This document shows positions 23,855 to 35,406 of a DNA stretch of 64,000 nt, in pieces. Location: contig MCFL01000059.1 in NCBI GenBank assembly GCA_002102555.1, forward strand, positions 1 through 64,000, in the 5' to 3' direction. Positions within the stretch are counted from its first letter, which is position 1. Each line of letters begins with the position of its first letter. The translations under genes and the position numbers were made by a program. Under the pieces are notes generated by a model, which saw nothing but the letters and a program-made list of their open reading frames with translations, was not told where the DNA came from and ran no database searches. This DNA is from Catenaria anguillulae PL171 (Eukaryota; Blastocladiomycota; Blastocladiomycetes; Blastocladiales; Catenariaceae).

Positions 23855-24825
23855 ATGGATGACCACATGGACATCTCTCCCTCGCCTTCCCATTCACAGC
23901 TTCCCATCACCGAGCCAAGACATATCGGGATGAAGCTCACTGTCCGACCGCCTCCGCCCGTCAGCCGTTTGTATTGAGACCCTAACTTACCAGCGTCAAG
24001 TACTCATTCGACTCACTCTTGGCCCCTTGCTGCTCTTTGGTCCAATTTGCAGACTTGTCGTCGCACGAAGGAGTCACCATCTTCCCGCTCGTCACCCTGA
24101 CTTCCCCATGCGGCCGCCTTACACTGACCCCGCTCACCGGCGCGGACTTGCCAGCGCTCTACTCAATCACACATCCACCCGTTCCACCTCCTTCCGAGTC
24201 GCACTCCACACAGCCAGCACCCAATGACCAACCGGATCCAAGCACGCACCCATACTTTGGCGGCATGACTTACGGCCCCTTTGCGACGTTGGCCGACTAC
24301 ACACACTATTGCCAGCTCACGTTTTTCTCGCGTCCGGAAGCCATCGCCTTTGTCGTTCGCACCCGGCACTCGCCCGATGGCGCCTCGACTGAGGTACCTT
24401 CCGACCAGCCGCCAAGTATTGCGGGTGTTCTTGCCCTGCACTATGCGGATCCAGCCCATTTACGTGTTGGTGGGCATGTCTGGTACACTGAGCGATTCCG
24501 AAGCGGATTCGTGAGTAATGCGGCGCTCGCGACATTGCTCAAGTGGGTGTTTGAGGACCTTGGGTTTAGGCGCGCAGAATGGAAGTGTATTTCAACCAAT
24601 CGGGCGAGTTTCAAGGCTGCTCTGGCTTTGGGATTTGTGTATGAAGGGAGGGCGAGGGCGTTTTTGGTTGGGAGGGAGCCGCAGAGAGAGAGGGTGGACA
24701 TGGATAACTTTGGCATGACGGACTTGGACTGGTTTGGGAAAAATGGGGCGGAAGACGGTCAAGAGCAGGCAAGACGGATGGGTGGTGTGAGACAGAAAAT
24801 GTGGAAGAAGCTGGGGTTGTTGTAG
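23855..24825 (+). CDS. GNAT-family N-acetyltransferase (RimJ/RimL type)
   Basis: This is an acetyl-CoA-dependent N-acetyltransferase of the GNAT_3 group. Exons 23855-23966 and 24053-24825 join in phase 1 (AGC-C to AC-TTG) and give 294 residues. The 86 bp intron is inferred because the long open frame upstream of 24053 has no ATG, while the upstream exon supplies one. The fold is recognisable: strand 1 with LTSPCGRLTLTPLTGADLPALYS, a central block IAGVLALHYADPAHLRVGGHVWYTERFRSGFVSNAALATLLKWVFEDL, and then RAEWKCISTNRASFKAALALGFVYEGRARAFL, which matches the family C-terminal motif N-x-x-S-x-x-x-x-x-x-x-G-F. Relatives act on small molecules or protein N-termini; bacterial and fungal DUF-type homologues often end with W-F/D residues like TDLDWFG here. 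The substrate is unknown. The N-terminal start is uncertain (23855 or 23930). Confidence 0.8.
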
Positions 24826-25229
24826 CCAGGTTGGCCAACTGAGTCTGTTGATACACGTCATATTGAATCGATCGAGCATGTTGCGGGCGTTGCGCACGAG
24901 CTCTGGTTGGAACTGCGGTTGGACTCGGAGAGCAGGGCACATCGCCGGAGCTCAGCCAAAGCGGAGCGTGATGGTGGCTGCATTCAATGCGGACAAATCG
25001 GCACCGCCACGGCCGATCAAGATGGCAGGCGGAGCGATCATGAAACGCTTTCTGGCGGTTGCTCCGCCACCGGCGCTTTGCCTGTTTGCAAAATCCCCCG
25101 CCGATTCAGTGCAAATGGGCGCTGGATGAATGCGTCAGCAGTCAGCAATTTCCAGCTTAACCGGTACCATAATGACCCATTGAAAAGGGTATCGGCGCCT
25201 TCTGCCGATGGTAAACGCCCAAGTGAAGC
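24826..25229. other. Intergenic, aldehyde dehydrogenase 5' region
   Basis: This 404 bp stretch has no gene that I can support. Short ORFs in it lack family features. It should contain the aldehyde dehydrogenase promoter; no TATA box is clear. Confidence 0.45.
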
Positions 25230-25307
25230 ATGCTCTCTCAGACTCGGACTGCTGTTGTCGCTCGCTGTGCCGCCTCAGCTCTCCGCATCAAATCTGCATT
25301 CCTCTCC

Positions 25308-25353
<46 letters not shown>

Positions 25354-27083
25354 GATTCATGTCAACCATGGCGACTCGCTCTTCTCCGCCCGCTTCCCCG
25401 ACGCCTTCGGACTCGTCGGCACACTCGGCCACCACCCTCGCTGGCAACTCGTGCCCCGCCGCCGCCCTGTGCGAGGGCAAGCTGGACCCTGCCACGGGCC
25501 GGCCCTGGAACGCCCTTGACATTGCCGTCCCGACAACCCTCACCACCACGCCCATTCCAGCAATCCAACCCTTGGTCCAAACCATTCGCGCCAATTGGAC
25601 GCGCACTCGTGCATTGCACAGCTTGTCGTTCCGCAAGCAGCAGTTGCGCCAGCTGGCCAAGCTCATGAACGAGAATGAGGACTTGCTGTGCGCCGCCCTG
25701 TACCACGACCTGCACAAGTCGCGCTACCAAACGCAGTTCTCCGAGTTTTTCACCACCACCACCGAAATTGCCGAGGCTGTCAAGCACCTCGATGCGTGGG
25801 CCAAGCCCGAATACCCGTCCCGCCAGCTCGTCAACCTCACCGACACGGTGATGGTGCGCAAGGACCCCGTGGGCGTTGTTCTCGTGATTGGCGCCTGGAA
25901 CTACCCGTTGTACCTGACACTGTCGCCCATGGTTGCGGCCATTGCCGCGGGCAACGCCGTTGTCCTCAAGCCGTCCGAGGTGTCGCCGCACACGGCCCAG
26001 GTGCTTGCCGACCTGATCCCAAAGTACCTCGACCCTCGCTTCTTCCAAGTCGTCAACGGTGGCGTTCCCGAAACGTCCGAGGTGCTCAAGGCCAAGTTTG
26101 ACCACATCTTGTACACGGGCAACGGGTCCGTGGCGCGCATCATCATGTCGGCGGCCGCAAAGCACCTCACGCCCGTGACGCTCGAGCTCGGCGGCAAGTC
26201 GCCTGCTGTGATTCATCCGTCGGCCGACTTGCGCAATGCCGCACGCCGCATTGTGTTTGGCAAGTTCATCAACTGTGGCCAGACGTGTGTGGCGCCCGAT
26301 TACATTTTGATTTCGCGTGACCAGCAGGACGAGTTTGTGCGCGAGTTGCAGGCCGCCATCACGGAAATGTATGGCGCGGACCCAAAGGACTCGCCCGACT
26401 ATGGCCGTATTGTGGCCGACCGCCACTTTGACCGGCTTGCCGGGTACATCAAGTCGTTTGACAAGCCGCATCCGGCACAGGACGACCTTGCGGGCCAAGC
26501 AACATACGGCGGCCAAATTGCCATTGGTGGGTCGCCCGCGGCCACCTGGACCAAGGCCGACCGGTACATTCCGCCGACGGTGCTGACCAATGTGGGCATT
26601 GACTCGCCCATCATGGAAGACGAGATCTTTGGCCCCCTTCTTCCCATCGTTCCCCTGGACACGCCCTCGGACGCCACAGCGGATGCCGATTTGGCCGACG
26701 ACGAGTGGGGCAACAACCGCGGCGCTGACGCATTCATGCGCCAGGCCGCGTCGCTCATTGGCCGCCGGGACCACCCGCTCGCACTGTACGTGTTTGGGCG
26801 CGACGCGGCCGCGTGCGAGTGGCTTGTTGCGCACACGCAGTCGGGTGGTGTCACGGTCAATGATACCATTATGCATTTGGTGACTGCTGGTCTGCCGTTT
26901 GGCGGTGTGGGCGGATCCGGTATCGGCGCGTACCATGGCAAGTTTGGGTTTGATGCCATGACGCACAAGAGGGCCGTGTTGAAGAGGGCCATGGGCTTGG
27001 AGTTTGTCAATTCCGTCAGGTATGCACCGTTGGGCGAGACGCAGTTGAGCTTGGCAAAGAGGTTTGTGTTTTCCAACCTGTAA
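25230..27083 (+). CDS. Aldehyde dehydrogenase, fatty-aldehyde (class 3-like) type
   Basis: This NAD(P)-dependent enzyme oxidises aldehydes to carboxylic acids. It is an intronless gene for 617 residues. Residues 1-26 (MLSQTRTAVVARCAAS...) are basic and Ser/Ala-rich with no acids, which suits a mitochondrial presequence. A run of 15 Asn and a Ser/Pro linker follow before the catalytic domain at about residue 100. Class 3 features are present: GVVLVIGAWNYPLYLTLSPMV (cofactor site), LKPSE, the general base in LELGGKSP (E319), the nucleophile in FINCGQTCVAPDY (C353), EIFGPLLPI, and the C-terminal GLPFGGVGGSGIGAYHGK block typical of ALDH3/HFD1. An insert after GPLLPIVPLDTP (about 40 residues, acidic) is longer than usual. 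Fungal HFD1-type enzymes act on long-chain aldehydes such as hexadecenal; that substrate is inferred. Confidence 0.92.
25308..25352 (+). repeat. (AAC)15 microsatellite coding poly-Asn
   Basis: Fifteen perfect AAC/CAA units encode a run of Asn between the presumed mitochondrial presequence and the catalytic domain of the aldehyde dehydrogenase. The length probably varies between strains. It is a multiple of three, so the frame is kept. Confidence 0.95.
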
Positions 27084-27435
27084 GTGATCAAATCGTTCTT
27101 TTGACTCAGTGAGGGGCGTGCGATTCCGTCCCGAGGCGTTGTTTTGTTCTGTGTAAAAGTGAAATTGGAAATGCAATGTTGAATGTCTGTTCGTTTATCC
27201 TCCGTTCCTTCCTTTTGTTTCTTTGAGTGAACGTGGCTTGCCCGAATTCATAGTCAATCCAGAGAGTTTCGCTACGACACCACGGGAAAAAAAAGCCGTC
27301 ACAGTCACGACTCCATGAGCAAGTGCACACAGGATTGGCCATCATGGACAGAAACGACAACTGTCTCAGTGTTTATATACATCTATGTGATGCCACCATC
27401 ACGACACACGACCACCGGCTGGCGCGACCATTGGG
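27084..27435. other. Convergent 3' intergenic region
   Basis: These 352 bp lie between the stops of the aldehyde dehydrogenase (+) and the second TmcB-like gene (-). I see no gene or repeat, only the 3' UTRs expected here. Confidence 0.5.
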
Positions 27436-30400
27436 TCAGATCAACAGCGTCAATCCAGCACTCTCCATAAACCTCGCGAGCTCAGCCATGTCCTTATCCT
27501 TGAGCATTCCTGCCGGAATCATATGCAACAGCAGAACCAGTGCCTCCGACTCGCGCTGAAGCTTGCTGGTCCCATAGTAAAGGAACAAGCCGAACGACGT
27601 GATCGAAACGAGAATGAGAAGGATAAAAGCCACCAGGATCCACGATTTTGCCGAAGCAAGCTGCGTCAGCAAGTTGTTCTGAATGGCCTTTTCCAACTCG
27701 CTGCAACGTGCAACCAAGTCTTCGCAAACGGCCTCAACAAGGAGCCACAAGTTGTAGGCATCAGGTTTGGCTCGGATCGTCGTTCGAGCATCATTGTCGA
27801 GAAAGTGTTGGACAAGATGACTGCCCATGTCAATCATTCTGCGGTACTCGGTGATGAATGGTGCAGATGCAATTTCAGATGTGAAGCCGATGGACGGTGC
27901 GTCGTCGCTGACGCTCAAGCAGACATTGGGCCGCGTGCAATTGCGCGGGACAACCATGAGCTGTGGGATTCGGTGTGCAAGCCCGTTGCGTTCGTCGAGG
28001 ACCTTGTCGAGGATCGCTTCGGACTCGAGCAGGGATGCACGAAAGTACTGGATGAGGAGTGGTGTGGGAACCATGTGGTCGGTGGAGAACTGCTCGCGCC
28101 CGCACATGCGAAGCGCGCGCGCATGAAACCGCAAGTCGGCAACGAGCAGAAAGTGATCCATGTCGTTGTCGACATCAAGGGCATTGAATGTGACCGAAAA
28201 GAGGGTGCCAATCATGATGGAAATGAGGATCACGCATGCAAAGACGGGGATAAAGAATTTGGCTCGTCGCGGCGATTTGCTCCATCCGTTGGCGATGTTC
28301 GCTGTGCCGTGCTTGGACCCACTGGTGTTCCCACTCGCGCCATAAGTAAGTGTTACCGCGACGGCATTGTCTTCCAAACCGGCCATTCCTACCGTCTCGC
28401 GGTGATCCACGAGCGACAAGTCGAGTTCCTGTCCATCGTCCGACTGGGCCACTTCACGAAACGTCTCAATCTCTTCCTCGGTCTCCGTCACAAGGGTCGC
28501 GGCCATTCGCTTGGGCACGCTAAGCAGCAAGTTGTGAACCTTTGCCTCACGCAAAAAGTAGGCCTTTGTGACCCGCAAGTAAATGGCTGCGACAATGGCG
28601 AGCAAAATGACAAACGAGATGACCATGCCAATGTACAGGTATGCCTCGACCGAGTCCACCAGGGCGTGATACACGCGAATGCCTGTTTTGGGCAATTCCT
28701 TGGAGGCTTCCATCAGAATAAACAAGTTGTCGACGAGAAACCGGAATTCGGGGACCGAGGCAACTACTTGAGCTGTGAGTGAGCCAGGTGTCTTGTAGTT
28801 GAGCGCAAGTGCGCTGGTTTGCACGACCGTGTTTGCGAGTTCGATCGCTGACAGAGTCGTTGGAACGTAGTCTGTACGAGAGGCGTTGATGATGACTCGA
28901 TTGAATGCTCGATAATGCGGACTGCTTTCGTGGTCTCCAGAGTCCATTGTGTTGATGACGGGCAAGATGGATTCGACCTTTGTGTTACAAGGCACATGAT
29001 ACATGACCTCATGCGACAGACACGGCAATAGAACTGAGGGTGCATACCATTTCCTTGTAGTGCATGGCCAATAGCGAGTATCCGCTCTGATAATCTGCCG
29101 TACTGTTGACACTCGCGCCATACGTCATTTTCCGGAAACTCTCGACAATCCGGAGCATGGCCTTGCGCCCATCCCTTGATGCTGTAAACTGCACACCGAT
29201 TGCCTCACTGCTCATTGTCAAAAAGTTGAGGCACAAAACAACGCCGGCAATCAAGCACGCGATAAACACAAGGACCAGAATGCCTGTAAGCCAAGCATCT
29301 TTGAGCGGTCTTGCGAGTCGTGTTTGCATGACATGTCGCATGGATGCACGCTGGCGATGGACGCGGCTGACGGAAGTGCCCGACGTTTGCGAGCCGTGTT
29401 GAGAGGATGGACGCGGGGACATGTACGAATTGGCCATGACGCGAGTCAAGACAGAGTTGTCGATGAATGTCGCTGTGGGCTGAGATGATGATGCGGGGGA
29501 TTGTGGTGAGGAAAAGTGGGGTGGGGGTAAGCCAGGGGTAAACGAGGCCGTGTCGTCGTTGGCAACTGGACTTGGTAATTGCGCTTCGTCTCCGCCGCCT
29601 TTCCCAGCGCTTCTCGCAACGCTGCTTCGTCTCCCGTCAAGTTGCACTGAGCTGGGTGAATGATACGATATGTCCTCATCGGACGAGTCGGCAAGTGACT
29701 TAGTGAGAGGATGCATATGTGTTGCTTCCTCTCGAGCTTCAACTGTTCAATAGGGAGACAGGGTGTTGATGTGAGAAGAGGACTGAACCACATTGGATAA
29801 ACGAAAATGCATGCGGTCCCTACCATCGTCGGCAAGGTTGATGATCTGCTGCGCTCGAAGCTGATCTTGCTCAACACTCGCCAAGTACTGAGCGTACAAT
29901 CGCAGCGAATTCTTGTCATGCGCGTTTCTTGCGAGCAGTCTCGTATAACATGACGAAGCTCGGGTCCGATGTAACGCCAATCTCGCTGTCACTTCAGCGA
30001 GTCGCTCGGCGGACGCATTGATCCTGACAGACTCCCATGCATCTCGAAGCGCGTACATGGCTCTCAAGTGATGATACCGAGACTCGCGGTCGAGCGAGTC
30101 CAAGGCGACCTTGTCTAGAACGTGGGTGCCTGCGCTTCGAAGTGATCGCTCACGGCAGTATCCCAAAAACTTGACGTCGAGAGGTACATGGCGCGACGAT
30201 TCGAGCTCTTTCATGAGGCCCTCGGCGATCCGCTCGCCATCTTGGCCATAATATGTGCTGAGATAGGTCGCCGCCAAAAGCAAGAGCATTGGATCTGATG
30301 GAAATTCCTGCAGGCCACGCTGTCAAACGGAAACAAATCACTTGAGCTTATGAGCGTAGCCCACGATCCGAGAGAAGAAAAAAAAAAACAGGCTGAGAGG

Positions 30401-32559
30401 TACCTCGAGCAAATGCAGCCCGATTGTGATCTGCTTTTCCGTAGGGTTGTACCGAATGAATCGAATGCACACTTCCACCTCGAGCGGGGAATCAAACACA
30501 TTTTGCCTCCTCAGCGGTCTTCTTTCACGAACCGCATTCAACGCATCCAAACTTGTGCCTTTCAGGACAGTAGAAATGACCTTTTCCGACTCTTCAACCG
30601 TGGGAATATGCAGCTTGGAGTTTGACGGCACCTTTTTGGCGGAATTGTGGCTGGGTAGTGATCCGTTCGATTCCGTAGTCGGGTTCTGGCTAAAGCTGGC
30701 TCGTCGAGCTGTGCGCGTGAGAACCGGCGAAGCTCTTGTGAAGTGTGGGAGAGGACCAGCGTCCGGCGATGGCGCTGGAATTGGAGCCTCACCTGGAGCC
30801 TTGACTGATGCTGGCAGGCTGTCATGCGAGTCATCTGTGTCTAGCGAGATGCACAGCGCGTTCTTCAGCGGAGAGGAACTGTGTCGATTTGATTGCGACG
30901 TCATGCTGGATGTCGGAGACATGGGGGCCGAGCGAACAACGGCCGCAGAAGATGCAATTGGCACTGGCCGACTCTTGGATGGAGGAAGGACCGAAGCTTG
31001 ATTGTTTTGCTCAGTTCTAAGCTGACTTTGCACAACACTCGATCCGACGTTGGAGAAAACCGGAATTGCCGTGTGGTTTGAAGAACTGGGAATCGCAGAC
31101 AAGTCGCTCTCTGCCTGATTCATCTCCTCTTCCCTCATGATTCGGTGCCATGTCCGAACCGTTCCTGAACAAGAAACGCGGTGTCAGCTGCCACACCATC
31201 CAAAAATTGACCAAAACCGAGTCTCAGTACGCACTCTTGAGGAAGTGGCGGTTGTAACCATAGGCAACGGCTGCGCCAACAAGAAAACCAAACATGCTTG
31301 CCGGCACCAGCGCAACCCAATACCCTTGCGTGTCGTATCCCACAAATCCGCGGATAAACATGGAGCATAGCAGGCCCATGGCTGTGGACATGCACATGCC
31401 CGATCGAAACGCAGTGGTTGCCAAGTTGTAGTAAGGCTGTGTGCGTGATTTCTGCCACGATAAGTATGCAAGCATTGCAGTGCCACTCAACATGAAGACC
31501 CATTGGAACGCTTCTGAGGACTTGTACAAGACCACGTCGCCCATAGTCAGCAGCAGCCTGACCACGACGTCTGGTACGTCGGAGCGACTGTGAGCGCGGG
31601 ACATGGGGGATTTTGACGATGGATTTGTCTCGATAAACTGTTGGGTCACATGTGTCAGGTTGCCACGCGTGCTATTTTCCTTGTCGCAAGAATGGCGTAC
31701 CAAGATGACCCCGAGAAGCAAGAGCGGGACAAACGCAGTTAGGCCCACAATGTTGAACACATAGAGCGGCAAATGCGGTGCTGTGAAGCATTCAACGTCC
31801 CATTTTGGCATTCTACCGTCAATGCAATGTACGCCCATTGTGAAGAAGGACGCAATGGGGATGGACAGCGCTGACATGATCAACGCGGATAGCAACCGCA
31901 ACACTCGGAGAGCAAGAATGGGGACTTTGCCGCGCTTGTGCATGGCTAAAATCACAATGCCTGTCAGAATGACCACGGAAAAGACGAGCAAAATGGTAAT
32001 CAAGTTTGCAATCACGAAGGTCGGATAATCTGGGACGCTTCTAATTGGATCGAGTAGCGTATTGAGCCAGGTCGGGATATCGTGATGCAAGTAGGATGAG
32101 AAGGGAAATGAAAGCCATTGTCCGTCCTCGATAATCTATGCAGAGGGCCAGGCAACAAATCAGGTCGGTCGCGTTCCGAGTGCGAAATGCCCTCTCACGG
32201 AGCAATTGGTCCCGTACAAGGAAGAGCCAAGATAGGTTAGGAGGTAATTCTGTCCATTTGGAACAGTAGCTCCCATCAGACTTTGCAGAAACATGGTCCC
32301 CAACAGCATACTATGACGAACCATTATCGTGAACAGTGATGAAGCCAAGCGAGAAGAGACTTTCCTCAAGCTTGCTCGTTTTCAAGATGGCTCTCAGATC
32401 AACCTGCCGCACAGGTCCGGTAGGACCACCCGTGGTGTTGGAATCACTTGACTCTGCTGCATTGGACTGCTCCGACGTCGCGCCTGGACGTTGGCGAGAG
32501 CGGCCAAGCGTGTCGGCAAACTTGGGAGTGGCGGCTGGCGGCTGTGCAGGGCTGAACAT
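27436..32559 (-). CDS. TmcB/TmcC-like large multi-pass membrane protein
   Basis: This is the full-length paralogue of the gene at 1-2858. Minus-strand exons fit phase from 32135 down: 32135-31235, 31164-30404, 30319-29824, 29742-29048 and 28977-27436 (1,465 codons), with 70-84 bp introns. An upstream exon probably starts at the ATG at 32559 (MFSPAQPPAATP), but its join is unresolved, because the frame changes around 32330-32370. Order: a six-to-seven segment membrane domain (IIEDGQWLSFPF; FVIANLITILLVFSVVILTG; PLYVFNIVGLTAFVPLLLLGV), a Ser/Pro-rich cytosolic linker with DALNAVRERR, and a TmcB TPR-like helical region (LEVEVCIRFIRYNP; RGLQEFPSDPMLLLLAATYLS). Four more hydrophobic segments follow, separated by extracellular-type loops, and the C-terminus reads LVLLLHMIPAGMLKDKDMAEL. 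No cyclase, kinase or PAS domain is visible. The role is unknown; a sensor-like function is inference. Confidence 0.75.
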
Positions 32560-33170
32560 GGCGACTTGGCGCACTCTCTCTGATTGCTGCAGGGTAATCT
32601 TTACATGGGGATAGTCTATGCTCGAGCATTAATCATGGAACCACGGAATGGGAGAGGTAACCTCGGCAAGGGTGCATCGGATGCAGTGTGAGCTCCTGGC
32701 ATATGCTGAAGGGCCTCAGGGTTGTCCAGCAATTGACCGACACTTGCAGGCACGATTCTCTTTCATGGATACTCGCTTCGATTGACTCTCACCTGCAAGC
32801 TCAAACTTTGTTTCGCCACTATCTAGCCATCCCCGCGTCCGATTTTGTCACATTTGAGTTTTGCGGGCTGCAGAAACATTGAGACTGCAACCAAAGCGGA
32901 GGTACGCGATTCTGGTTGGGATGGTTGACGATGTAGGTGGGAATGCTCGGCGATGGCCGAGTGCGAGGGGTTCATTGGCTTCATTGGCGTCCTCTCTGCA
33001 TGTCAAGATGTGATGGGACAAGTATTGATGTTCCTGAGCAAGATCGCAGCTATGGGAACAAAACGTGTGATCGGACCGCCGATCCGTTGGTGGTTGGCTT
33101 GCGTGAATTCGTGAGAAAGCACTTGATCACAAGTAGGGATTTTATACTACATAGCCGACTTTCTGCCAAA
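32560..33170. other. Divergent intergenic region
   Basis: This 611 bp gap separates the TmcB-like gene (-) and NDUFAF7 (+). A TTTTATACTACATA stretch at about 33140-33153 is a weak TATA candidate for NDUFAF7. The true 5' end of the TmcB-like gene may extend into this stretch. Confidence 0.4.
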
Positions 33171-35054
33171 ATGCATGCTCGCCTCATGTGTCCACTGTCG
33201 GCAATGCGCCGCACGCATTTTGCATCAGCCGGTCGACATGTCCGTCTGCTCACTAGCCCGACATCGCCCATCCGATGGATGGCTCCGTCGACCCGCTCAG
33301 CCTCCACCTCAACCAACAGTACCGCTGCAAAGACCAGGGCCAACAAACCCCCCAACACGGCCAATCGCACCACCAAGCCAGTCACTGCGACCACATCAAC
33401 GGGCAAGAAGATCACCTTCCCATCGGTTCCCGCCGCCTCAACGCTCCCACCGCCCACCAAACGCCCAACCAAATGGGACATTGCCCCCGACACCCCTGAG
33501 TACGCCGCCCGGCGCACTCCCAGGTCACAGTTCAAAGACTACACGCTGGAAAAGGTCATGGCCACCACGGATCCGCCCGTGTGCAGTGTCATGACGTCGC
33601 GGGACTTTATTCACAACTCGCTCTACAATCCGCATTACGGATACTTTTCAAAGCAGGCGCGCATTTGGCAGATGCTCGAGCCCATCGATTGCACGCAGCT
33701 GAGGTCGACGCTCGAGTTTATGAATACCGTTGGCGAACAGTATGCCAAGATTGAGGCCGAGTTGGAGCAGGAAGCGCGGGTTGTGGACGATGTGACGAGG
33801 CAGATTTGGCATACGCCAACTGAGTTGTTCAAGGTACGTCGTTGTGCCTGTTGACCTCTCAGGCGGTGTGACCTTGTGCTTACCAAAGATCGCAACTCCT
33901 CTTTTTTTCAGCCATGGTATGGCGCCGCAATCGCAAAACACATCCAATCCACGTACTCGGCCTCGTTTGACCAAACAGCACCGCTCACCATTTACGAAGT
34001 CGGTGGTGGCAACGGCACGCTCATGTGCAACGTGCTCGACCACCTGCGCACTCACGCTCCGGACGTGTACGCCCGCACACGGTACCACATTATCGAAATC
34101 TCGTCCAACTTGGCCTCCATACAACGCGGCAAGGCCGCCTCGCACGGACACGCCGACAAGGTCCACATTGTCAACCAATCCGTGTTTGACTCGTCGTCGG
34201 CCTCGACCCTGTCGGACCCAAACCCGTGCTTTGTGATTGCCCTCGAAGTCATTGACAACCTGGCCCACGACGTCGTGCGCTGGGACCTGACCACACGCGC
34301 ACCCGTGCAAGGCGTGATTGCCACCGACAACTTCAACGATCACGTCGAGGAATACGTGCCCATTGCCACCGACTCGCTGCTCGCGCGCACGCTTGCCCTG
34401 CACGCTCTGCAAGGCCACTGGGGTCCCGGGTTGCGCGACCCTTGGTGGACACTCACTGCACCTCTGCCCGCATTTGCCCGCCGTGCCCTCACCCGCGGTA
34501 TCCCATTTGCGCCCAACTTGTCGCGGCGCGCATTTGTGCCGACCAATCTGGTGGCGCTGTTTGAGACGCTCAAGAAGCGGTTCCCGCAACATCGGCTCGT
34601 CATGTCCGACTTTTCGGCATTGCCGGACACTATGACCAAGGAACGCAATGCGCCCGTGGTACAGACCAGGTTCAAGCAGTCCATGGTGCCCGTCAGCACG
34701 TATGCGGTGCAGCCCGGGTTCTTTGATATCTTTTTCCCGACCGAGTTTGAGGTGGCCAGGGGTATGTATGAGGTGATCATGAGCAATGGGTATGAACCGG
34801 AGACGGTTGGCGAGGTGAGTTTGCGGGTGTTGCAGGAGCATGGCGACAAGGGAAACGTTGGTCAGGAGTTGGTCCACCAGGTCAGCGAAAAGATTGGGAT
34901 GTCGACGCCATCAAGGGCCATGGGCATGGGTGCACAGGTGGTGACGCACCGGGCGTTTTTGGAGCGAAATGCAGACCTGGACAAGACAAGGACAACGTCG
35001 GGCGAGAATCCTATGCTCATGTACTATGAAAATTGTATGTTTTTGTTGTCCTAG
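33171..35054 (+). CDS. NDUFAF7: NDUFAF7/MidA-type protein arginine methyltransferase
   Basis: NDUFAF7 (MidA, DUF185) is a mitochondrial SAM-dependent methyltransferase that symmetrically dimethylates an arginine of the complex I subunit NDUFS2 early in assembly. Exons 33171-33833 and 33912-35054 join in phase 0 (601 residues). The N-terminus is rich in Arg, Ser and Thr without acids for over 60 residues, consistent with a mitochondrial presequence; the second and third in-frame Mets are close behind. Family blocks are clear: MTSRDFIHNSLYNPHYGYFSKQ, then WYGAAIAKHI, the SAM-binding YEVGGGNGTLMCNVLDHL, YHIIEISSNLASIQ, FVIALEVIDNLAHDVV (family: NE-x-x-DALP/NLPHD) and the late GFFDIFFPTEFEVAR block. 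The presence of this gene implies that the organism has complex I. The protein is longer than the human one, mostly at the N-terminus. Confidence 0.88.
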
Positions 35055-35406
35055 AACATTTGTCCTTCCATTCCAGCAGCTTGATAATAGAATCAATAGG
35101 TAGTGATTGAATGCAAATGTATTGGCAATCTCGCTCGCCGAGGCCCGCGGGGTTCGAGCCAAATTTGGTTAGAGCTATGTAGTCCCACTCGTTGACTTGA
35201 TCAGGGTCTCAGCCTCACGACCTAACGCTCACATTATTGTGTGCCAATATGCATTGAAACGAAGGTCTTTTTTGATAAACGCTGAAATCTGGAAGATGTC
35301 AACACATGACAAGACGGGCCAACAACGAAAGCACGAGAAAGACAGATACAACACTTGTCTCTCGACCTCCCAACCAATCAACCAACCGCAACGACCAAAC
35401 GCACAC
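35055..35406. other. Convergent 3' intergenic region
   Basis: These 352 bp lie between the stops of NDUFAF7 (+) and RPT1 (-). A GGTTCGAGCC string at about 35150 looks like a tRNA T-loop, but no cloverleaf can be drawn around it. I see nothing else. Confidence 0.5.

Noticed and set aside
25362-27176. Long minus-strand ORF of 604 codons opposite the aldehyde dehydrogenase
   Set aside because: It is the antisense shadow of a GC-rich, codon-biased gene; it has no motif, while the plus strand encodes an intact ALDH.
27523-28782. Plus-strand ORF of 419 codons opposite the TmcB-like gene
   Set aside because: Antisense of a coding exon; no family features, and the minus strand has paralogue support.
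33648-34877. Minus-strand ORF of 409 codons opposite NDUFAF7
   Set aside because: Antisense shadow; the plus strand has the SAM-binding and family motifs.
35130-35180. T-loop-like GGTTCGAGCC suggesting a tRNA
   Set aside because: No T stem, anticodon stem or acceptor stem can be paired around it.
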